Under the pieces are notes generated by a model. The model was not told the DNA's origin. It saw only the letters and a list, made by a program, of their open reading frames with translations, and did no database searches. Below are positions 1-10,216 of a DNA stretch of 64,000 nucleotides, piece after piece. The DNA is taken from positions 1 through 64,000 of the forward strand of contig CAKZUP010000089.1 in assembly GCA_937922945.1 (NCBI GenBank), written 5' to 3'. A program made the position numbers and the translations under genes. The stretch comes from an uncultured Granulosicoccaceae bacterium. Lineage in GTDB: Bacteria > Pseudomonadota > Gammaproteobacteria > Granulosicoccales > Granulosicoccaceae. The number at the start of each line of letters is the position of its first letter. Position 1 is the first letter of the stretch.

Positions 1-617
1 GATGTATCCGATGTATTTGAATTATCCGGTGTCGAGGTCGCAACGGGCGTTGAGGTTGCAACCGGTATGCTCTCTGACACGCTTTCTACATTCCATTGAT
101 AATAGAAATTTGAAGTATTTGTAGCGCCGTTTGCGGCCGTCACTTTCAGTTTGAAATTTAGCCTGACTCTGTTAATCGCGGGTGTTGCGATAAACGAGGC
201 TTTCGCGGTATTCGCATTAACCAACTCTACGATAGGTTGCCCATTGTCTGGTTGTGACCACTCGTAGCTCACCAATTCGCTGTTAATCACAGTGCTACTG
301 CTACCATCAAGATAAACAGTATCACCTACGACCAACTGGGGCTGGAAAGTGGTTCCGATAAAGTTTATGGTTGGAACATCGGTGCCCGCTGCGGGCTGAG
401 CAATGTCTGGCGTCGAATTAGCGCTGGATGCGTTGTCGGCATCGGTTGTGGTCGAGTTTGTTCCGGATACAATCGCGGTCGGTGTGCCGTTATTCGCTGT
501 GCCAGAATTGGCCGCACCAAGTTGGATATCAGTGTCGCCTGAGTCTCCTGCTCCCTCTCCGCAACCACTGGTAACGATAGCGACTGTGAATATCAGTAAC
601 ACTGATAAGTATTTCAT
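1..617 (-). CDS. Lipoprotein with PKD/REJ-like domain (C-terminus cut by window edge)
   Basis: My own reading of the minus strand from ATG at 617: MKYLSVLLIFTVAIVTSGCGEGAGDSGD... (lipobox VTSGC), then GDTVYLDGSSSTVINSELVSYEWSQPDNGQPIVELVNANTAKASFIATP and PVATSTPVATSTP. Absent from the ORF track because it runs off the edge. Confidence 0.75.
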   Translation of the reverse strand, partial: MKYLSVLLIFTVAIVTSGCGEGAGDSGDTDIQLGAANSGTANNGTPTAIVSGTNSTTTDADNASSANSTPDIAQPAAGTDVPTINFIGTTFQPQLVVGDTVYLDGSSSTVINSELVSYEWSQPDNGQPIVELVNANTAKASFIATPAINRVRLNFKLKVTAANGATNTSNFYYQWNVESVSESIPVATSTPVATSTPDNSNTSDT

Positions 618-882
618 CTTCTTCTTCACCTTTCCATGGGGTTATTCTTAGCTAGCGGCCTGAATGATTGATTTATAAGAGAACCAGTCGTGATTTATTT
701 CATGCCATTGTCCCCGGGGCGGTGATAACGGGTGCTCTAAGTTGTAAACACGGCGAGTGGCAGCCTATTTATTGTGAGTGGGTGTGGTTTGTCTTGTGAG
801 CGTCGTCACGTATTGCTACGTTGCCCGAGCGCTGTGTAGGATGTATGCCTTGTATCAGTTGATGAATCCCGTTGGAAATACC

Positions 883-2982
883 ATGCGAAATAAGGACCCT
901 CTACTTCAACCCTTTACGCTGAATAACATCACATTGAAAAATCGTGTTGTTAGCACACCTCACGCTCCGGCTTATGACGAAAACGGTATGCCGGGTTTGC
1001 GCTATCAGCTTTACCATGAAGAAAAAGCCAAGGGTGGAATCGGTATGACCATGTTTGGTGGTTCTTCGTGCGTTGCACCCGATTCACCATCAGTTTTTGG
1101 CCAGTTGTATATAGGCGATGATCGCGTCATCCCGTATTTCGAAGACTTCTCAACCCGCATTCATCAACATAACTGCGCACTAGTCTGTCAAATGTCGCAC
1201 CTTGGTCGTCGAACTGTTTGGAATAACGGCGATTGGCTGCCAGTAGTTGCACCTTCGCGTGTTAAAGAACCCGCCCATCGTGCATTCCCCAAAGAGATGG
1301 ATCAGCACGACATAAATCGTGTCATACAACACTACGCTGATGCCGCCTGGCGTTGTCAGGCAGGCGGCTTGGATGGATGTGAGGTGCTTTTCCATGGGCA
1401 TTTGCCGGGCCAGTTTATGACAACGTACACCAATCGACGCACCGACAAATACGGCGGTACATTAGCGAATCGTATGCGGTTTTCGCTTGAGCTACTTGAA
1501 GCCATTCGAGAACGCGTAGGCCCGGATTTTATTGTAGGTATTCGATCAGAAATGACCTCAGGTACAGAGGACGGACCAAACGAAGACGAGTGCATGCAGG
1601 CCATGAAGATGGTAGATAAAGCAGGCTTGGCAGACTACATTAGTTTGAATTTTGGTCGTATTGACAGTGACTACCAATTGTCGCGACATTTACCGGCCAT
1701 GTGGGCACCACTTGCACCATGGGTCGCGTTGGCTGGAGTCTTTAAAAAGGAAATATCGTTGCCGGTAATACATGCGTGTAGAGTGAGCGATCTTGCCTCT
1801 GCGAGGCATGCCATTGAAGCAAATCTGGTTGATCTTGTTGGTATGACGCGCGCCCACATTGCCGACCCTCACATCGTTAATAAGCTGATGAGAGGGGAAG
1901 CAGATCGTATTAAACCTTGTGTGGGTGCGAGTTATTGCATCGATCGTATTTATGCAGAAGGCGAAGCGTTGTGTTTGCATAACGCTGCCACCGGGCGTGA
2001 AGCAACCATGCCGCACGTTATACAACCCAGCATCCAAAAAAAGAAGCACGTTGTGATTGTCGGTGCGGGTCCTGCAGGTCTTGAGGCTGCTCGCGTTAGT
2101 GCGCTTCGCGGCCACAAAGTCACGATGTTCGAAGCATCGGACAAGCCAGGAGGGCAGCTGCGACTCGCAGCAAAAGCAACTTGGCGTAAAGATCTTATAG
2201 GCATTGTTGATTGGTACAGTAGCGAGATTGAACTGTTAGGTGTGAACATCCATTGGAACAGTTACGCAGAGGCTGACAGGGTTATGGCCATCAACCCGGA
2301 TATTGTTGTAATCGCAACCGGTGGTATCCCGGACACAGATTTTGTCCCAGGTGGGGAGCTCGCAATGAGTGTTTGGGACGCGTTAGATGGTGCGGCGTTG
2401 AGTGGCAATATACTGATTTATGACGACAACGGCCAACATCAGGCTCCATCATGTTGTGACTATCTGTCTGAGCAGCTCAATACGTCAGTTGAGTTCGTAA
2501 CCCCCGATCGACACGCTGCAGCAGAAATGGGCAGCGTGAACTACCCCGAATACATGAAACGTTTCTACAAGAATAACGTGGTGGTTACCCCTGACTACCG
2601 GTTGGCCAGTGTTGAGAAGGTCGACAACCAGCTAAGGGTTGTATTCAATAATGAATTTACCGGTGCGTCGATGGATAGAATTGTTGATCATCTGGTGGTT
2701 GAGCATGGAACCTTGCCTGCCGATGAGTTATACGATGAACTGCGAGACAGAGCTGACAATCAAGGTATAACTGATATTGCTGCTCTTCTACAGGGTAACG
2801 AACAAGTAAAAGGTGACGAACAAGACGGGAAAGTAAAGGGACAGGTTCAAGCCGCTGTAAACGATCATGCCGTACCAGATAGCGGCTCGGGATATTTATT
2901 GTTTCGCGTGGGGGACGCTGTTGCAAGTCGGAACGTGCATGCGGCCATATACGATTCCTTGCGTCTGGCTAAGAACTTTTAA
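883..2982 (+). CDS. Old-yellow-enzyme/TMADH-type NADH:flavin oxidoreductase with C-terminal FAD/NAD domain (N-methylproline demethylase-like)
   Basis: N-terminal TIM-barrel OYE motifs (QMSHLGRR, GLDGCEVLFHGHLPGQF, NRRTDKYGG) and the Rossmann motif VVIVGAGPAGLEAARVSALRGHKV; start moved from 778 to the ATG at 883. Confidence 0.85.
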   Translation: MRNKDPLLQPFTLNNITLKNRVVSTPHAPAYDENGMPGLRYQLYHEEKAKGGIGMTMFGGSSCVAPDSPSVFGQLYIGDDRVIPYFEDFSTRIHQHNCALVCQMSHLGRRTVWNNGDWLPVVAPSRVKEPAHRAFPKEMDQHDINRVIQHYADAAWRCQAGGLDGCEVLFHGHLPGQFMTTYTNRRTDKYGGTLANRMRFSLELLEAIRERVGPDFIVGIRSEMTSGTEDGPNEDECMQAMKMVDKAGLADYISLNFGRIDSDYQLSRHLPAMWAPLAPWVALAGVFKKEISLPVIHACRVSDLASARHAIEANLVDLVGMTRAHIADPHIVNKLMRGEADRIKPCVGASYCIDRIYAEGEALCLHNAATGREATMPHVIQPSIQKKKHVVIVGAGPAGLEAARVSALRGHKVTMFEASDKPGGQLRLAAKATWRKDLIGIVDWYSSEIELLGVNIHWNSYAEADRVMAINPDIVVIATGGIPDTDFVPGGELAMSVWDALDGAALSGNILIYDDNGQHQAPSCCDYLSEQLNTSVEFVTPDRHAAAEMGSVNYPEYMKRFYKNNVVVTPDYRLASVEKVDNQLRVVFNNEFTGASMDRIVDHLVVEHGTLPADELYDELRDRADNQGITDIAALLQGNEQVKGDEQDGKVKGQVQAAVNDHAVPDSGSGYLLFRVGDAVASRNVHAAIYDSLRLAKNF

Positions 2983-3021
2983 ACTGCACCCGTTAACTTG
3001 CACTCGTTAACTCGTGACGTT

Positions 3022-3648
3022 TCACCGATCAACGCCATCATAAACAGCACCGTCTGTTGGTCGCATAAGTTCGAATACGTCATCTACACTGGCATAATCA
3101 CGATAGCCACAGCGTGCCAAAGGATTCGCGGCAGCTGTGTCGAATCGACCATCTTTAATATACCTGTCGTTAATATGTATACCGACTACCTGACCAATAA
3201 CCATATGAATGTTGGTGGGTTGGTTATTGCGATCGAGTAACTCCGTGCAGGAAAGGGTGACGCATTCCATGGACGCAGGGCTGGCAGCCACTCGCGGGGG
3301 CGAAATTTGCTTGCAGCTAGCCATCTCAAGTTTTGCATTGGCGTATTCGTTTTCAGTAGGTGGTACTGTGTCGCTGCTAATATTCATCTCATTCTGCAGG
3401 GCAACTGTTGCCATTGAAAATGTAAATTCTCCGGTATCTCGCGCATTTCTTGCGCTGTCTTTTAATTTTTCGCTGGAGAACATCAGCATGGGTGGCAGAT
3501 TCGTTAGTGCATTGAAGAAACTGTACGGAGCCAGGTTAATATTGCCTTCGGTATCGATCGTTGATATCCAGCCAATGGGGCGAGGTGCAATAATGGCTTT
3601 AAACGGATCAAATGCCAGCCCGTGAGGTTGGTGTGCTTCGTAGTACAT
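3022..3648 (-). CDS. Flavin reductase-like (FMN-binding split barrel) protein
   Basis: AFDPFKAIIAPRPIGWISTIDTEGNINLAPYSFFNALTNLPPMLMFSS is typical of flavin reductase-like domains; an alternative start at 3723 exists. Confidence 0.8.
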   Translation of the reverse strand: MYYEAHQPHGLAFDPFKAIIAPRPIGWISTIDTEGNINLAPYSFFNALTNLPPMLMFSSEKLKDSARNARDTGEFTFSMATVALQNEMNISSDTVPPTENEYANAKLEMASCKQISPPRVAASPASMECVTLSCTELLDRNNQPTNIHMVIGQVVGIHINDRYIKDGRFDTAAANPLARCGYRDYASVDDVFELMRPTDGAVYDGVDR

Positions 3649-3744
3649 TGTGGGCAGCCCTTGTGTGGCGTGGAAGCTTGATATTCTACACTGGGACGAG
3701 TCAGGTGTTGGCTTCAAGTTCATTTATTCTAGTAAGGAAAATCT

Positions 3745-4179
3745 GTGCATAGCATTCGCGAAATGACGATTCAGGACTATGATCAAGTGATCGCATTATG
3801 GCGTGGCACAGAGAGTATGACGTTAAGAGATGCAGACTCAAAACAGAAGATAGCCGGCTATCTTGAGCGAAATAGCGGGTTGAGCTTTGTTGCGTTGAAC
3901 GAAGCGGACATTGTTGGTGCTGTTCTGGTGGGCACGGATGGCCGTCGGGGGTATCTACAGCACTTGGCAGTCGACAAGCAGTTTCGTAATCGAAAAATTG
4001 GTCGGGAACTCCTTATGTGTTCCATCCGGGCACTGGAAAAGTTGGGTATTCATAAGACACATTTGTTTGTTCATCAAGATAGTGTTCAAGCGCAACGGTT
4101 CTATGAGCAGATGGGGTGGTTTTTACGCGACGACGTGAAAATGTACTCTTACAACAGTTCAAGCTTCGACAACATTTAA
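3745..4179 (+). CDS. GNAT family N-acetyltransferase
   Basis: IREMTIQDYDQVIALW ... YLQHLAVDKQFRNRKIGRELL ... FYEQMGW; GTG start. Confidence 0.85.
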   Translation: MHSIREMTIQDYDQVIALWRGTESMTLRDADSKQKIAGYLERNSGLSFVALNEADIVGAVLVGTDGRRGYLQHLAVDKQFRNRKIGRELLMCSIRALEKLGIHKTHLFVHQDSVQAQRFYEQMGWFLRDDVKMYSYNSSSFDNI

Positions 4180-4243
4180 GTTTTCATTGAAGTATTAATC
4201 TTAAGTTTTCATCGTTAAATTTTGAAATGCTCAATTTAAACTC

Positions 4244-4756
4244 ATGAAGCCTGCTATCTATCATGTACAAGCCATTGGACGGGGCTCGCTTAGTGTCATG
4301 GCCAAACCAGCTGGGTGTATTCCGCTGTCTGAGCAATTTTTAGCGATGGCGCAGTCCGGGGTGAATAGAGTGGTTTGCTTGCTGGAATGCGATGAAGCGC
4401 AGCAGTTGGGGCTGGTAGATGAACAGCTTGAGACAGAACAAGCTGGAATGGAATTTGTTTCCTACCCCATACAAGATATGTCGCTGCCGGTGTCGGTGCA
4501 TGATTATCTAAATTTCACTAAACGCCTGGTAGATGAGGCCGAAGACGGCATTCACACGGTTGTGCATTGTCGGGCCGGAATAGGTAGAACGGGAATGATT
4601 GCGGCTGGCATGCTACTGCACTGTGGGTATAACGCACTCAATGCGTTAGAGCACATATCGACGAAGCGTGGCGTGAATGTTCCTGATACGAAAGCCCAAA
4701 CCCAGTGGGTTATTGAGTGCGAAGTGGTTCTTCGAAAAAACCGTTATCTGACGTAA
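4244..4756 (+). CDS. Protein-tyrosine / dual-specificity phosphatase family protein
   Basis: CX5R loop VVHCRAGIGRTGMIAAGMLL. Confidence 0.82.
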   Translation: MKPAIYHVQAIGRGSLSVMAKPAGCIPLSEQFLAMAQSGVNRVVCLLECDEAQQLGLVDEQLETEQAGMEFVSYPIQDMSLPVSVHDYLNFTKRLVDEAEDGIHTVVHCRAGIGRTGMIAAGMLLHCGYNALNALEHISTKRGVNVPDTKAQTQWVIECEVVLRKNRYLT

Positions 4757-4880
4757 AAACACAGGCACGCAAAGCACAAAGACTCTGTATGTAAAAGAAA
4801 TGCGGGATACCGACAACCAATAATATTTTCGACTTAGAGTGCAACGCAGGTTGCGTTGCTAGTGGCACAACTTTCAATAC

Positions 4881-5651
4881 CTAGCGACCTGAATCATCCA
4901 ATTCCATTGAGAAACGTCTTGGCATTAAACCGGCTTGAAACCAGCTTACAAAAGAGTAGATAGAGTAAACCGGCACACCGGTTGCCTTTCTGATCATTGC
5001 GGCATACGGAACCATATTAGTGCATTCAAGTACTATAGCGCCGATGTTTTCATGCTCGCTCATCAAGTTCGTTGCGGCTATGATGTTTTCCTTTTTGCAT
5101 TGTTCAAAGTCCAGCTGAGCGCAATCGTTTAATATGCCAGACGAGAACTCGCTGTTTGGAGGGGTTCCGCCAATGGGTGTGTCTGCTGCTATGTTGGCGG
5201 CGTCAAGGTGTGCAGGTGTAAGTGTTTGCTTGGAAATGGTGAGTACGCCAACCCGTTTATCTGGTGGCAGCATGGATTGTATCCAGGGGACTTGCATCAA
5301 TGAAGATGCTGCAACTGGCACACCTATCGCTGAACTTAGTTCAGTTTGTATCAATGCCAGAAAACCGCAATTGGTGGTAATGCCATCGGCGCCACTGGCG
5401 ACGAGTTCCTTTGCAGCCTTAATGAATAATTGAGTTAACTCGGTTGCATCGTTTCTGACAACAAGGTCGGGGGTAGCGCCGCGCACCACGCGGTATTGCA
5501 CGGGAAAGGGCCACGTTAACGCATTTCCCATATCGCCGACAATGCGCGGAAATTGCGTTTCAAGCATCAATATGCCCACACTGGCACCGAATACGGTTTT
5601 ACCACCAATCTCTATTGCCACAGTTAAACTCGAACAGTCTAAAAGCAACAT
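4881..5651 (-). CDS. Aspartate/glutamate/hydantoin racemase family protein
   Basis: VGILMLETQFPRIVGDMGNALTWPFPV, DGITTNCGFLALIQ and GAIVLECTNMVPYAAMI. Confidence 0.8.
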   Translation of the reverse strand: MLLLDCSSLTVAIEIGGKTVFGASVGILMLETQFPRIVGDMGNALTWPFPVQYRVVRGATPDLVVRNDATELTQLFIKAAKELVASGADGITTNCGFLALIQTELSSAIGVPVAASSLMQVPWIQSMLPPDKRVGVLTISKQTLTPAHLDAANIAADTPIGGTPPNSEFSSGILNDCAQLDFEQCKKENIIAATNLMSEHENIGAIVLECTNMVPYAAMIRKATGVPVYSIYSFVSWFQAGLMPRRFSMELDDSGR

Positions 5652-5801
5652 ACTACGTCAGCATTGTGCGTATTGGTAGTTTCCTGTTAGCGCGAGGTAT
5701 AGGGACAAGGATACGAGCGCACAAAGGGACTAGGCGATTAAGAACGGCTTTGCTACAGTGAGTGGATTGCTTCTCACTTATTCGATCAAGGTGTTTGCAC
5801 T

Positions 5802-7502
5802 ATGGCTTCAGGTATAAACTCACTCAACGGTGCGCAAGCACTGGTACGTATGCTTGAAGCCCACTCGGTGAAGCATATCTTTGGCCTATGTGGTGACACC
5901 ACTTTGCCGTTCTACGATGCGATGCGTACCCTCGATCACGATATAAACCATGTGCTCACTCGCGATGAGCGATCAGCGGCCTATATGGCTGACGGCTATT
6001 CACGCGTTACCGGTAAGCCGGGTGTGTGTGAGGGGCCTTCTGGTGGCGGTGCGACTTACATCTTGCCCGGTCTCATTGAATCCAACGAATCATCCTATGC
6101 TGTGTTGGGCATTACTACCGATATATCCGTTGCGAGTTATGGCAAATATCCCCTAACTGAAGTGGATCAAAAAGCGTTGATGGCGCCGTTAACGAAATGG
6201 AACACGGTCATTACACAAGGTGAACACATTCCTCGCATGGTGCGTCAGGCATTCCGGGCGATGACGACGGGTCGGGCAGGTTCTGCGCATTTAGGTCTGC
6301 CATACGATGTGCAATACCAAGCCGTTGAACACGATGATATTTGGGCAGATGCTAAACATACTCACTATCCGGCTTATCGCGTAGCACCTGAATCCAATGC
6401 AATTCAGGCTGCCGCCGATGCCATTCTTTCAGCTACCCGGCCCATTGTTGTTTGCGGTGGCGGGGTCGTAATCAGTGGTGCAATGGCAGAGTTAGACCGA
6501 TTAGCCGTTCGGCTTGATATGCCGGTTGCGACGTCCATATCCGGGCAGGGCAGTTTGGCGGACACCCATCCGAACTGTTTGGGTGTTGTGGGTTCCAATG
6601 GCGGAACTGACCAAACTTGGGCACTATTAGACGAGGCTGATCTTGTCATTTTTATGGGGTGTCGGGCTGGCTCAACAACCACGTCTCGCTGGGAAGCACC
6701 AACACCAGATGCGCGCATTGTTCAATTCGATTCCGACCCAATGGTTATAGGTGCAAACTATAAAACCGAGGTTGGTGTTGTGGGCGATTTACAGTTGGCA
6801 TTGCGCGCGTTAAATGCCGAGCTTGATAAAAGAAACCATGCTTTGAACGGTTTTGGTGGTGCCAGATCGGTCGCTCAGGCGAAGAAAATCAAATTCGATT
6901 TATTCAATGTGCTTGCGCAAAGTGACGATCAACCCATACGTCCCGAACGGGTTATTAATACGATGATGCAAGTGTTACCTGCAGACGCGACAATTGTGTC
7001 TGATCCGGGTACCTCGTGCCCGTATTTCTCGGCGTATTATCAATTACCCCTGGCGGGCAGACGCTTTATCACCAATCGCGCACATGGCGCGTTGGGTTAT
7101 TCGCTCAGCGCGGCCCTTGGCGCATGGTTCGGCCGGCCCGAAAGCAAGGTGGTTGCCATGATGGGTGATGGGTCGTTCGGGTTTACCTGTGGCGAGTTGG
7201 AAACGGTGGTACGGTACGCGGCTCCAATCACGTATATCGTTTTTTCTAACGCCGCATTCGGTTGGATAAAAGCCAGCCAGCATGCTGATTGCGATAAACG
7301 CTATTACAACGTTGACTTCAACCCGGTCGATCATGCGGCAGTGGCGAGTGCGTATGGCGTAAAATCGTGGAGAGTCGATAATCCGGCCGAATTGAAATCG
7401 ATTTTAACTGCCGCTGTTGAGTACGATGGTCCAACCCTAATCGATATTGTTACTCAACCATTAGAAGAAGCGAATGCACCGGTTCGACGCTGGATGGGTT
7501 AG
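5802..7502 (+). CDS. Thiamine pyrophosphate-dependent enzyme, acetolactate synthase large-subunit-like
   Basis: MLEAHSVKHIFGLCGDTTLPFYDAM, DERSAAYMADGYSRVTGKPGVC and the TPP-binding stretch GDGSFGFTCGELETVVRY...NAAFGW. Confidence 0.85.
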   Translation: MASGINSLNGAQALVRMLEAHSVKHIFGLCGDTTLPFYDAMRTLDHDINHVLTRDERSAAYMADGYSRVTGKPGVCEGPSGGGATYILPGLIESNESSYAVLGITTDISVASYGKYPLTEVDQKALMAPLTKWNTVITQGEHIPRMVRQAFRAMTTGRAGSAHLGLPYDVQYQAVEHDDIWADAKHTHYPAYRVAPESNAIQAAADAILSATRPIVVCGGGVVISGAMAELDRLAVRLDMPVATSISGQGSLADTHPNCLGVVGSNGGTDQTWALLDEADLVIFMGCRAGSTTTSRWEAPTPDARIVQFDSDPMVIGANYKTEVGVVGDLQLALRALNAELDKRNHALNGFGGARSVAQAKKIKFDLFNVLAQSDDQPIRPERVINTMMQVLPADATIVSDPGTSCPYFSAYYQLPLAGRRFITNRAHGALGYSLSAALGAWFGRPESKVVAMMGDGSFGFTCGELETVVRYAAPITYIVFSNAAFGWIKASQHADCDKRYYNVDFNPVDHAAVASAYGVKSWRVDNPAELKSILTAAVEYDGPTLIDIVTQPLEEANAPVRRWMG

Positions 7503-7516
7503 CCGAGTTACAGACA

Positions 7517-8377
7517 ATGAGTAATCGTTCACTGAACCCTCTGAGCGAATTTATAGAAGACGTAAGGCCGGTGTTGCCCTACATGGGGCATTGGTTGCGT
7601 GATTTACTCGACAGCTTGTCGATTGTGTTTGTTGATCCCTGGGTTGCTTTAGTAAGTGGTAAGTCGCGAGCAAAATCAAATGCCAGTTGGCGTATGCTGC
7701 TTAGGCATTTATGGTTAACGTTGCTCCGGTATCCAGCACAACTGGTGCTGACACTTGCAGCTTTATTGCTTAATGCGCTTGCCAGTTTAATCAATAACAC
7801 AGGTAAAAAAAGTCAAGAACGTGTATTAAGCGCAAACGAGATAGACTATCTTCGCGCTATTTTTAACGATAATCTTGACTATTCCGTCGTTAGAATTCAA
7901 TTTGGTGGTATCAAAGAGCAGTTGCGTATTGCGCCGCAAGCGGTCGGTAATGATATTTTCATTAGGCGTGTTTGGTGGGGAACCAATATGGTCAATGACG
8001 ACCTAAGCTTAACCAAACGCGGGTACAAATTGCTGGGTCATGAGGCCTGTCACGTATGGCAATTCCAACACAGTGGTGCCGGTTACATCGGCGACTCTTT
8101 ACTAATACAAGTGGGTATTGTGTTAGGTCCTCTGCTCAAAGTGAGAATGAGTGACGGTTATGATCTTCTACGTGCCTTGCGTCAGGGTCGCGTTAACACT
8201 GAATGCAATGTCGAGCAACAAGCCGTCATGGCAGAGCTTATAGGCGAGGCGTGTGCATCCAACGCTCGCGGACTGTTAGATCGAAGAAATTTTGAGAAAG
8301 CCTCGAACTGCAGGCTTCGCGACGATGAATTCGAGCTTGTTCTGCGTGCGCACGCGTGGCTTACGAAAAAAAGCTGA
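7517..8377 (+). CDS. HExxH-containing protein (DUF4157-like putative metallopeptidase domain)
   Basis: GYKLLGHEACHVWQFQHSGAGYIGDSLL (HExxH), IRRVWWGTNMVNDDLSLTKRGYKLL; hydrophobic N-terminal helix. Confidence 0.55.
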   Translation: MSNRSLNPLSEFIEDVRPVLPYMGHWLRDLLDSLSIVFVDPWVALVSGKSRAKSNASWRMLLRHLWLTLLRYPAQLVLTLAALLLNALASLINNTGKKSQERVLSANEIDYLRAIFNDNLDYSVVRIQFGGIKEQLRIAPQAVGNDIFIRRVWWGTNMVNDDLSLTKRGYKLLGHEACHVWQFQHSGAGYIGDSLLIQVGIVLGPLLKVRMSDGYDLLRALRQGRVNTECNVEQQAVMAELIGEACASNARGLLDRRNFEKASNCRLRDDEFELVLRAHAWLTKKS

Positions 8378-8486
8378 ATACGGATCTCAATCGCGAAAAA
8401 AATTGCAAATTCAACCGCTTATACAAGTTCGAATCAGTCTGTCAAAGTTGCTACAATGGCTGTTCGACAACGGAGTCTAAAAGAAA

Positions 8487-9257
8487 GTGAATAAATATAT
8501 AAAACTTGCCGCATCGGCAATCGTGTGTATGGCATCTATCGGCGCTGCTCAGGCAGAATCGGTTCTCAACGAAATTCTTAGTGACGGAAAGCTGAAGGTG
8601 GGCACCACTGGAGATTGGAACCCAATGAGTGTTCGCGATCCGGCGAGCAACACGTACAAAGGCTTCGACATAGATGTCATGACAGAGCTCGCGAAAGATC
8701 TTGGTGTTGAACTGGAGTTTGTTCCAACCGATTGGAAAACGCTGGTTAATGGCGTTACATCAGGCAAGTACCACATCACCGGTTCAGCTTCCATATCGCC
8801 ACCACGAATGAAAGCCGCCGGTTTTTCAGAGAGCTACCTCTCTGTTGAAATTTATCCTTTTACAATGAAAGACAACGCATCTAAATTCGATGGTTGGGAT
8901 TCAATTAACCAGCCTGGAGTCAAGATTGCAACAACACTGGGCACGACGTTTGAAAAACACGCTCGTGAATGGTTTCCCAATGCTGAGATTAAAGTAGTCG
9001 AAGCGCCGGCGCGTGGCTTCAATGAAGTGGTCGCAGGCCGTGCCGATGTGTTTATTACGTCGAATATCGAAGGCGCTACACTAAAAGAAAAGTTCGATAT
9101 TACTCAAGTGGCCGGAACCGAGCCTCGTTCTCCTGCGCCTATAGCAATGTTGTTACCACAAGATGATCAGGTTTGGATCAACTACGTTAACAACTGGGTG
9201 AAATTGAAGAAATTGAAAGGCTTCTTCGATGCGACTAGTGCCACCTGGGGCATCTAA
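8487..9257 (+). CDS. Polar amino acid-type ABC transporter substrate-binding protein
   Basis: Signal peptide, then LNEILSDGKLKVGTTGDWNPMSVRDPASNTYKGFDIDVMTELAKDLGVELEFVPTDWKTLVNGV (SBP family 3). Confidence 0.9.
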   Translation: MNKYIKLAASAIVCMASIGAAQAESVLNEILSDGKLKVGTTGDWNPMSVRDPASNTYKGFDIDVMTELAKDLGVELEFVPTDWKTLVNGVTSGKYHITGSASISPPRMKAAGFSESYLSVEIYPFTMKDNASKFDGWDSINQPGVKIATTLGTTFEKHAREWFPNAEIKVVEAPARGFNEVVAGRADVFITSNIEGATLKEKFDITQVAGTEPRSPAPIAMLLPQDDQVWINYVNNWVKLKKLKGFFDATSATWGI

Positions 9258-9321
9258 AAGCAGGCGTACTATCGCATTAAAATGCGTTGATCGTTCGAAA
9301 GACTTTCACGGCTAGAGTTAA

Positions 9322-9351
9322 GGCAAGTAGAGCAATCAAGCTCTACTTGCC
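9322..9351 (+). terminator. Strong hairpin between SBP gene and ABC ATPase gene (terminator/attenuator or 3' stabiliser)
   Basis: GGCAAGTAGAGC-aatcaa-GCTCTACTTGCC: perfect 12-bp stem, 6-nt loop, with a T6 run ~25 nt downstream. Confidence 0.65.
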
Positions 9352-9459
9352 GAGCAACTCGTCCGCCCTTGTGTTTTTTGAGTCGTTATCTTTTTAGTTT
9401 TACAACTAATCCTGATAAGCTCTCATAAGCCTTCACATATAAAGATCACTACACAAACC

Positions 9460-10206
9460 ATGACCATCAGCGCTCCTGCCATTGAAATGAATGGTGTACA
9501 CAAATGGTTTGGTGATTTTCATGTTCTGCGAAATATTGATTTAACCGTCAACGTCGGTGAGCGCATTGTGATTTGCGGTCCGTCCGGATCAGGTAAGTCG
9601 ACCGTGGTGCGTTGTTTAAACGGATTGGAGTCACACGAGAAGGGCCGAATCTTGGTCGATGGTATTGAGCTGACGAAAAATCGCCAATCGATTGCAAGCA
9701 TCCGCGCTGAAGTAGGTATGGTGTTTCAACAATTCAACCTGTTCCCTCACCTTAGTGTCATGGACAACCTAACCCTTGGCCCAATAAAAGCACGTGGCCT
9801 TTCGCGCGATGAGGCTGAAGCACGGGCGAAGACGTATCTTGAACGAGTTCGCATACCCGAGCAGGCCCATAAGCGACCGGGTCAGCTATCGGGCGGGCAG
9901 CAGCAGCGCGTGGCCATAGCTCGGTCTTTGTGTATGGAGCCCAAGATCATGTTGTTCGATGAGCCAACGTCGGCGCTCGATCCGGAAATGATCTCTGAAG
10001 TGCTTGATGTCATGCTGGAGCTGGCTGAAGAGGGCATGACGATGATTGTTGTGACCCATGAAATGGGATTTGCGCGTAAAGCTGCCGACATGATGGTGTT
10101 TATGGATGAGGGTGAGATTGTAGAGACCGGTACTCCCGATCAGTTTTTCGACAACCCTAAAACCGAACGCTGTCGCCAGTTTCTGAATCAGATTTTGCAG
10201 CATTGA
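9460..10206 (+). CDS. Amino acid ABC transporter ATP-binding protein
   Basis: Walker [10 protein letters not shown], signature [15 protein letters not shown], Walker [15 protein letters not shown]. Confidence 0.95.
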   Translation: MTISAPAIEMNGVHKWFGDFHVLRNIDLTVNVGERIVICGPSGSGKSTVVRCLNGLESHEKGRILVDGIELTKNRQSIASIRAEVGMVFQQFNLFPHLSVMDNLTLGPIKARGLSRDEAEARAKTYLERVRIPEQAHKRPGQLSGGQQQRVAIARSLCMEPKIMLFDEPTSALDPEMISEVLDVMLELAEEGMTMIVVTHEMGFARKAADMMVFMDEGEIVETGTPDQFFDNPKTERCRQFLNQILQH

Positions 10207-10216
10207 ATCATTGACT

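Noticed and set aside
4841-4859. GCAACGCA-ggt-TGCGTTGC palindrome between convergent genes
   Set aside because: Probably an ordinary convergent-gene stem-loop; no U-tract and no other supporting evidence, so not listed as a terminator.
8405-8440. AAGTTCGAATCAG resembling a tRNA T-arm
   Set aside because: No acceptor, D-arm or anticodon stem can be drawn around it.
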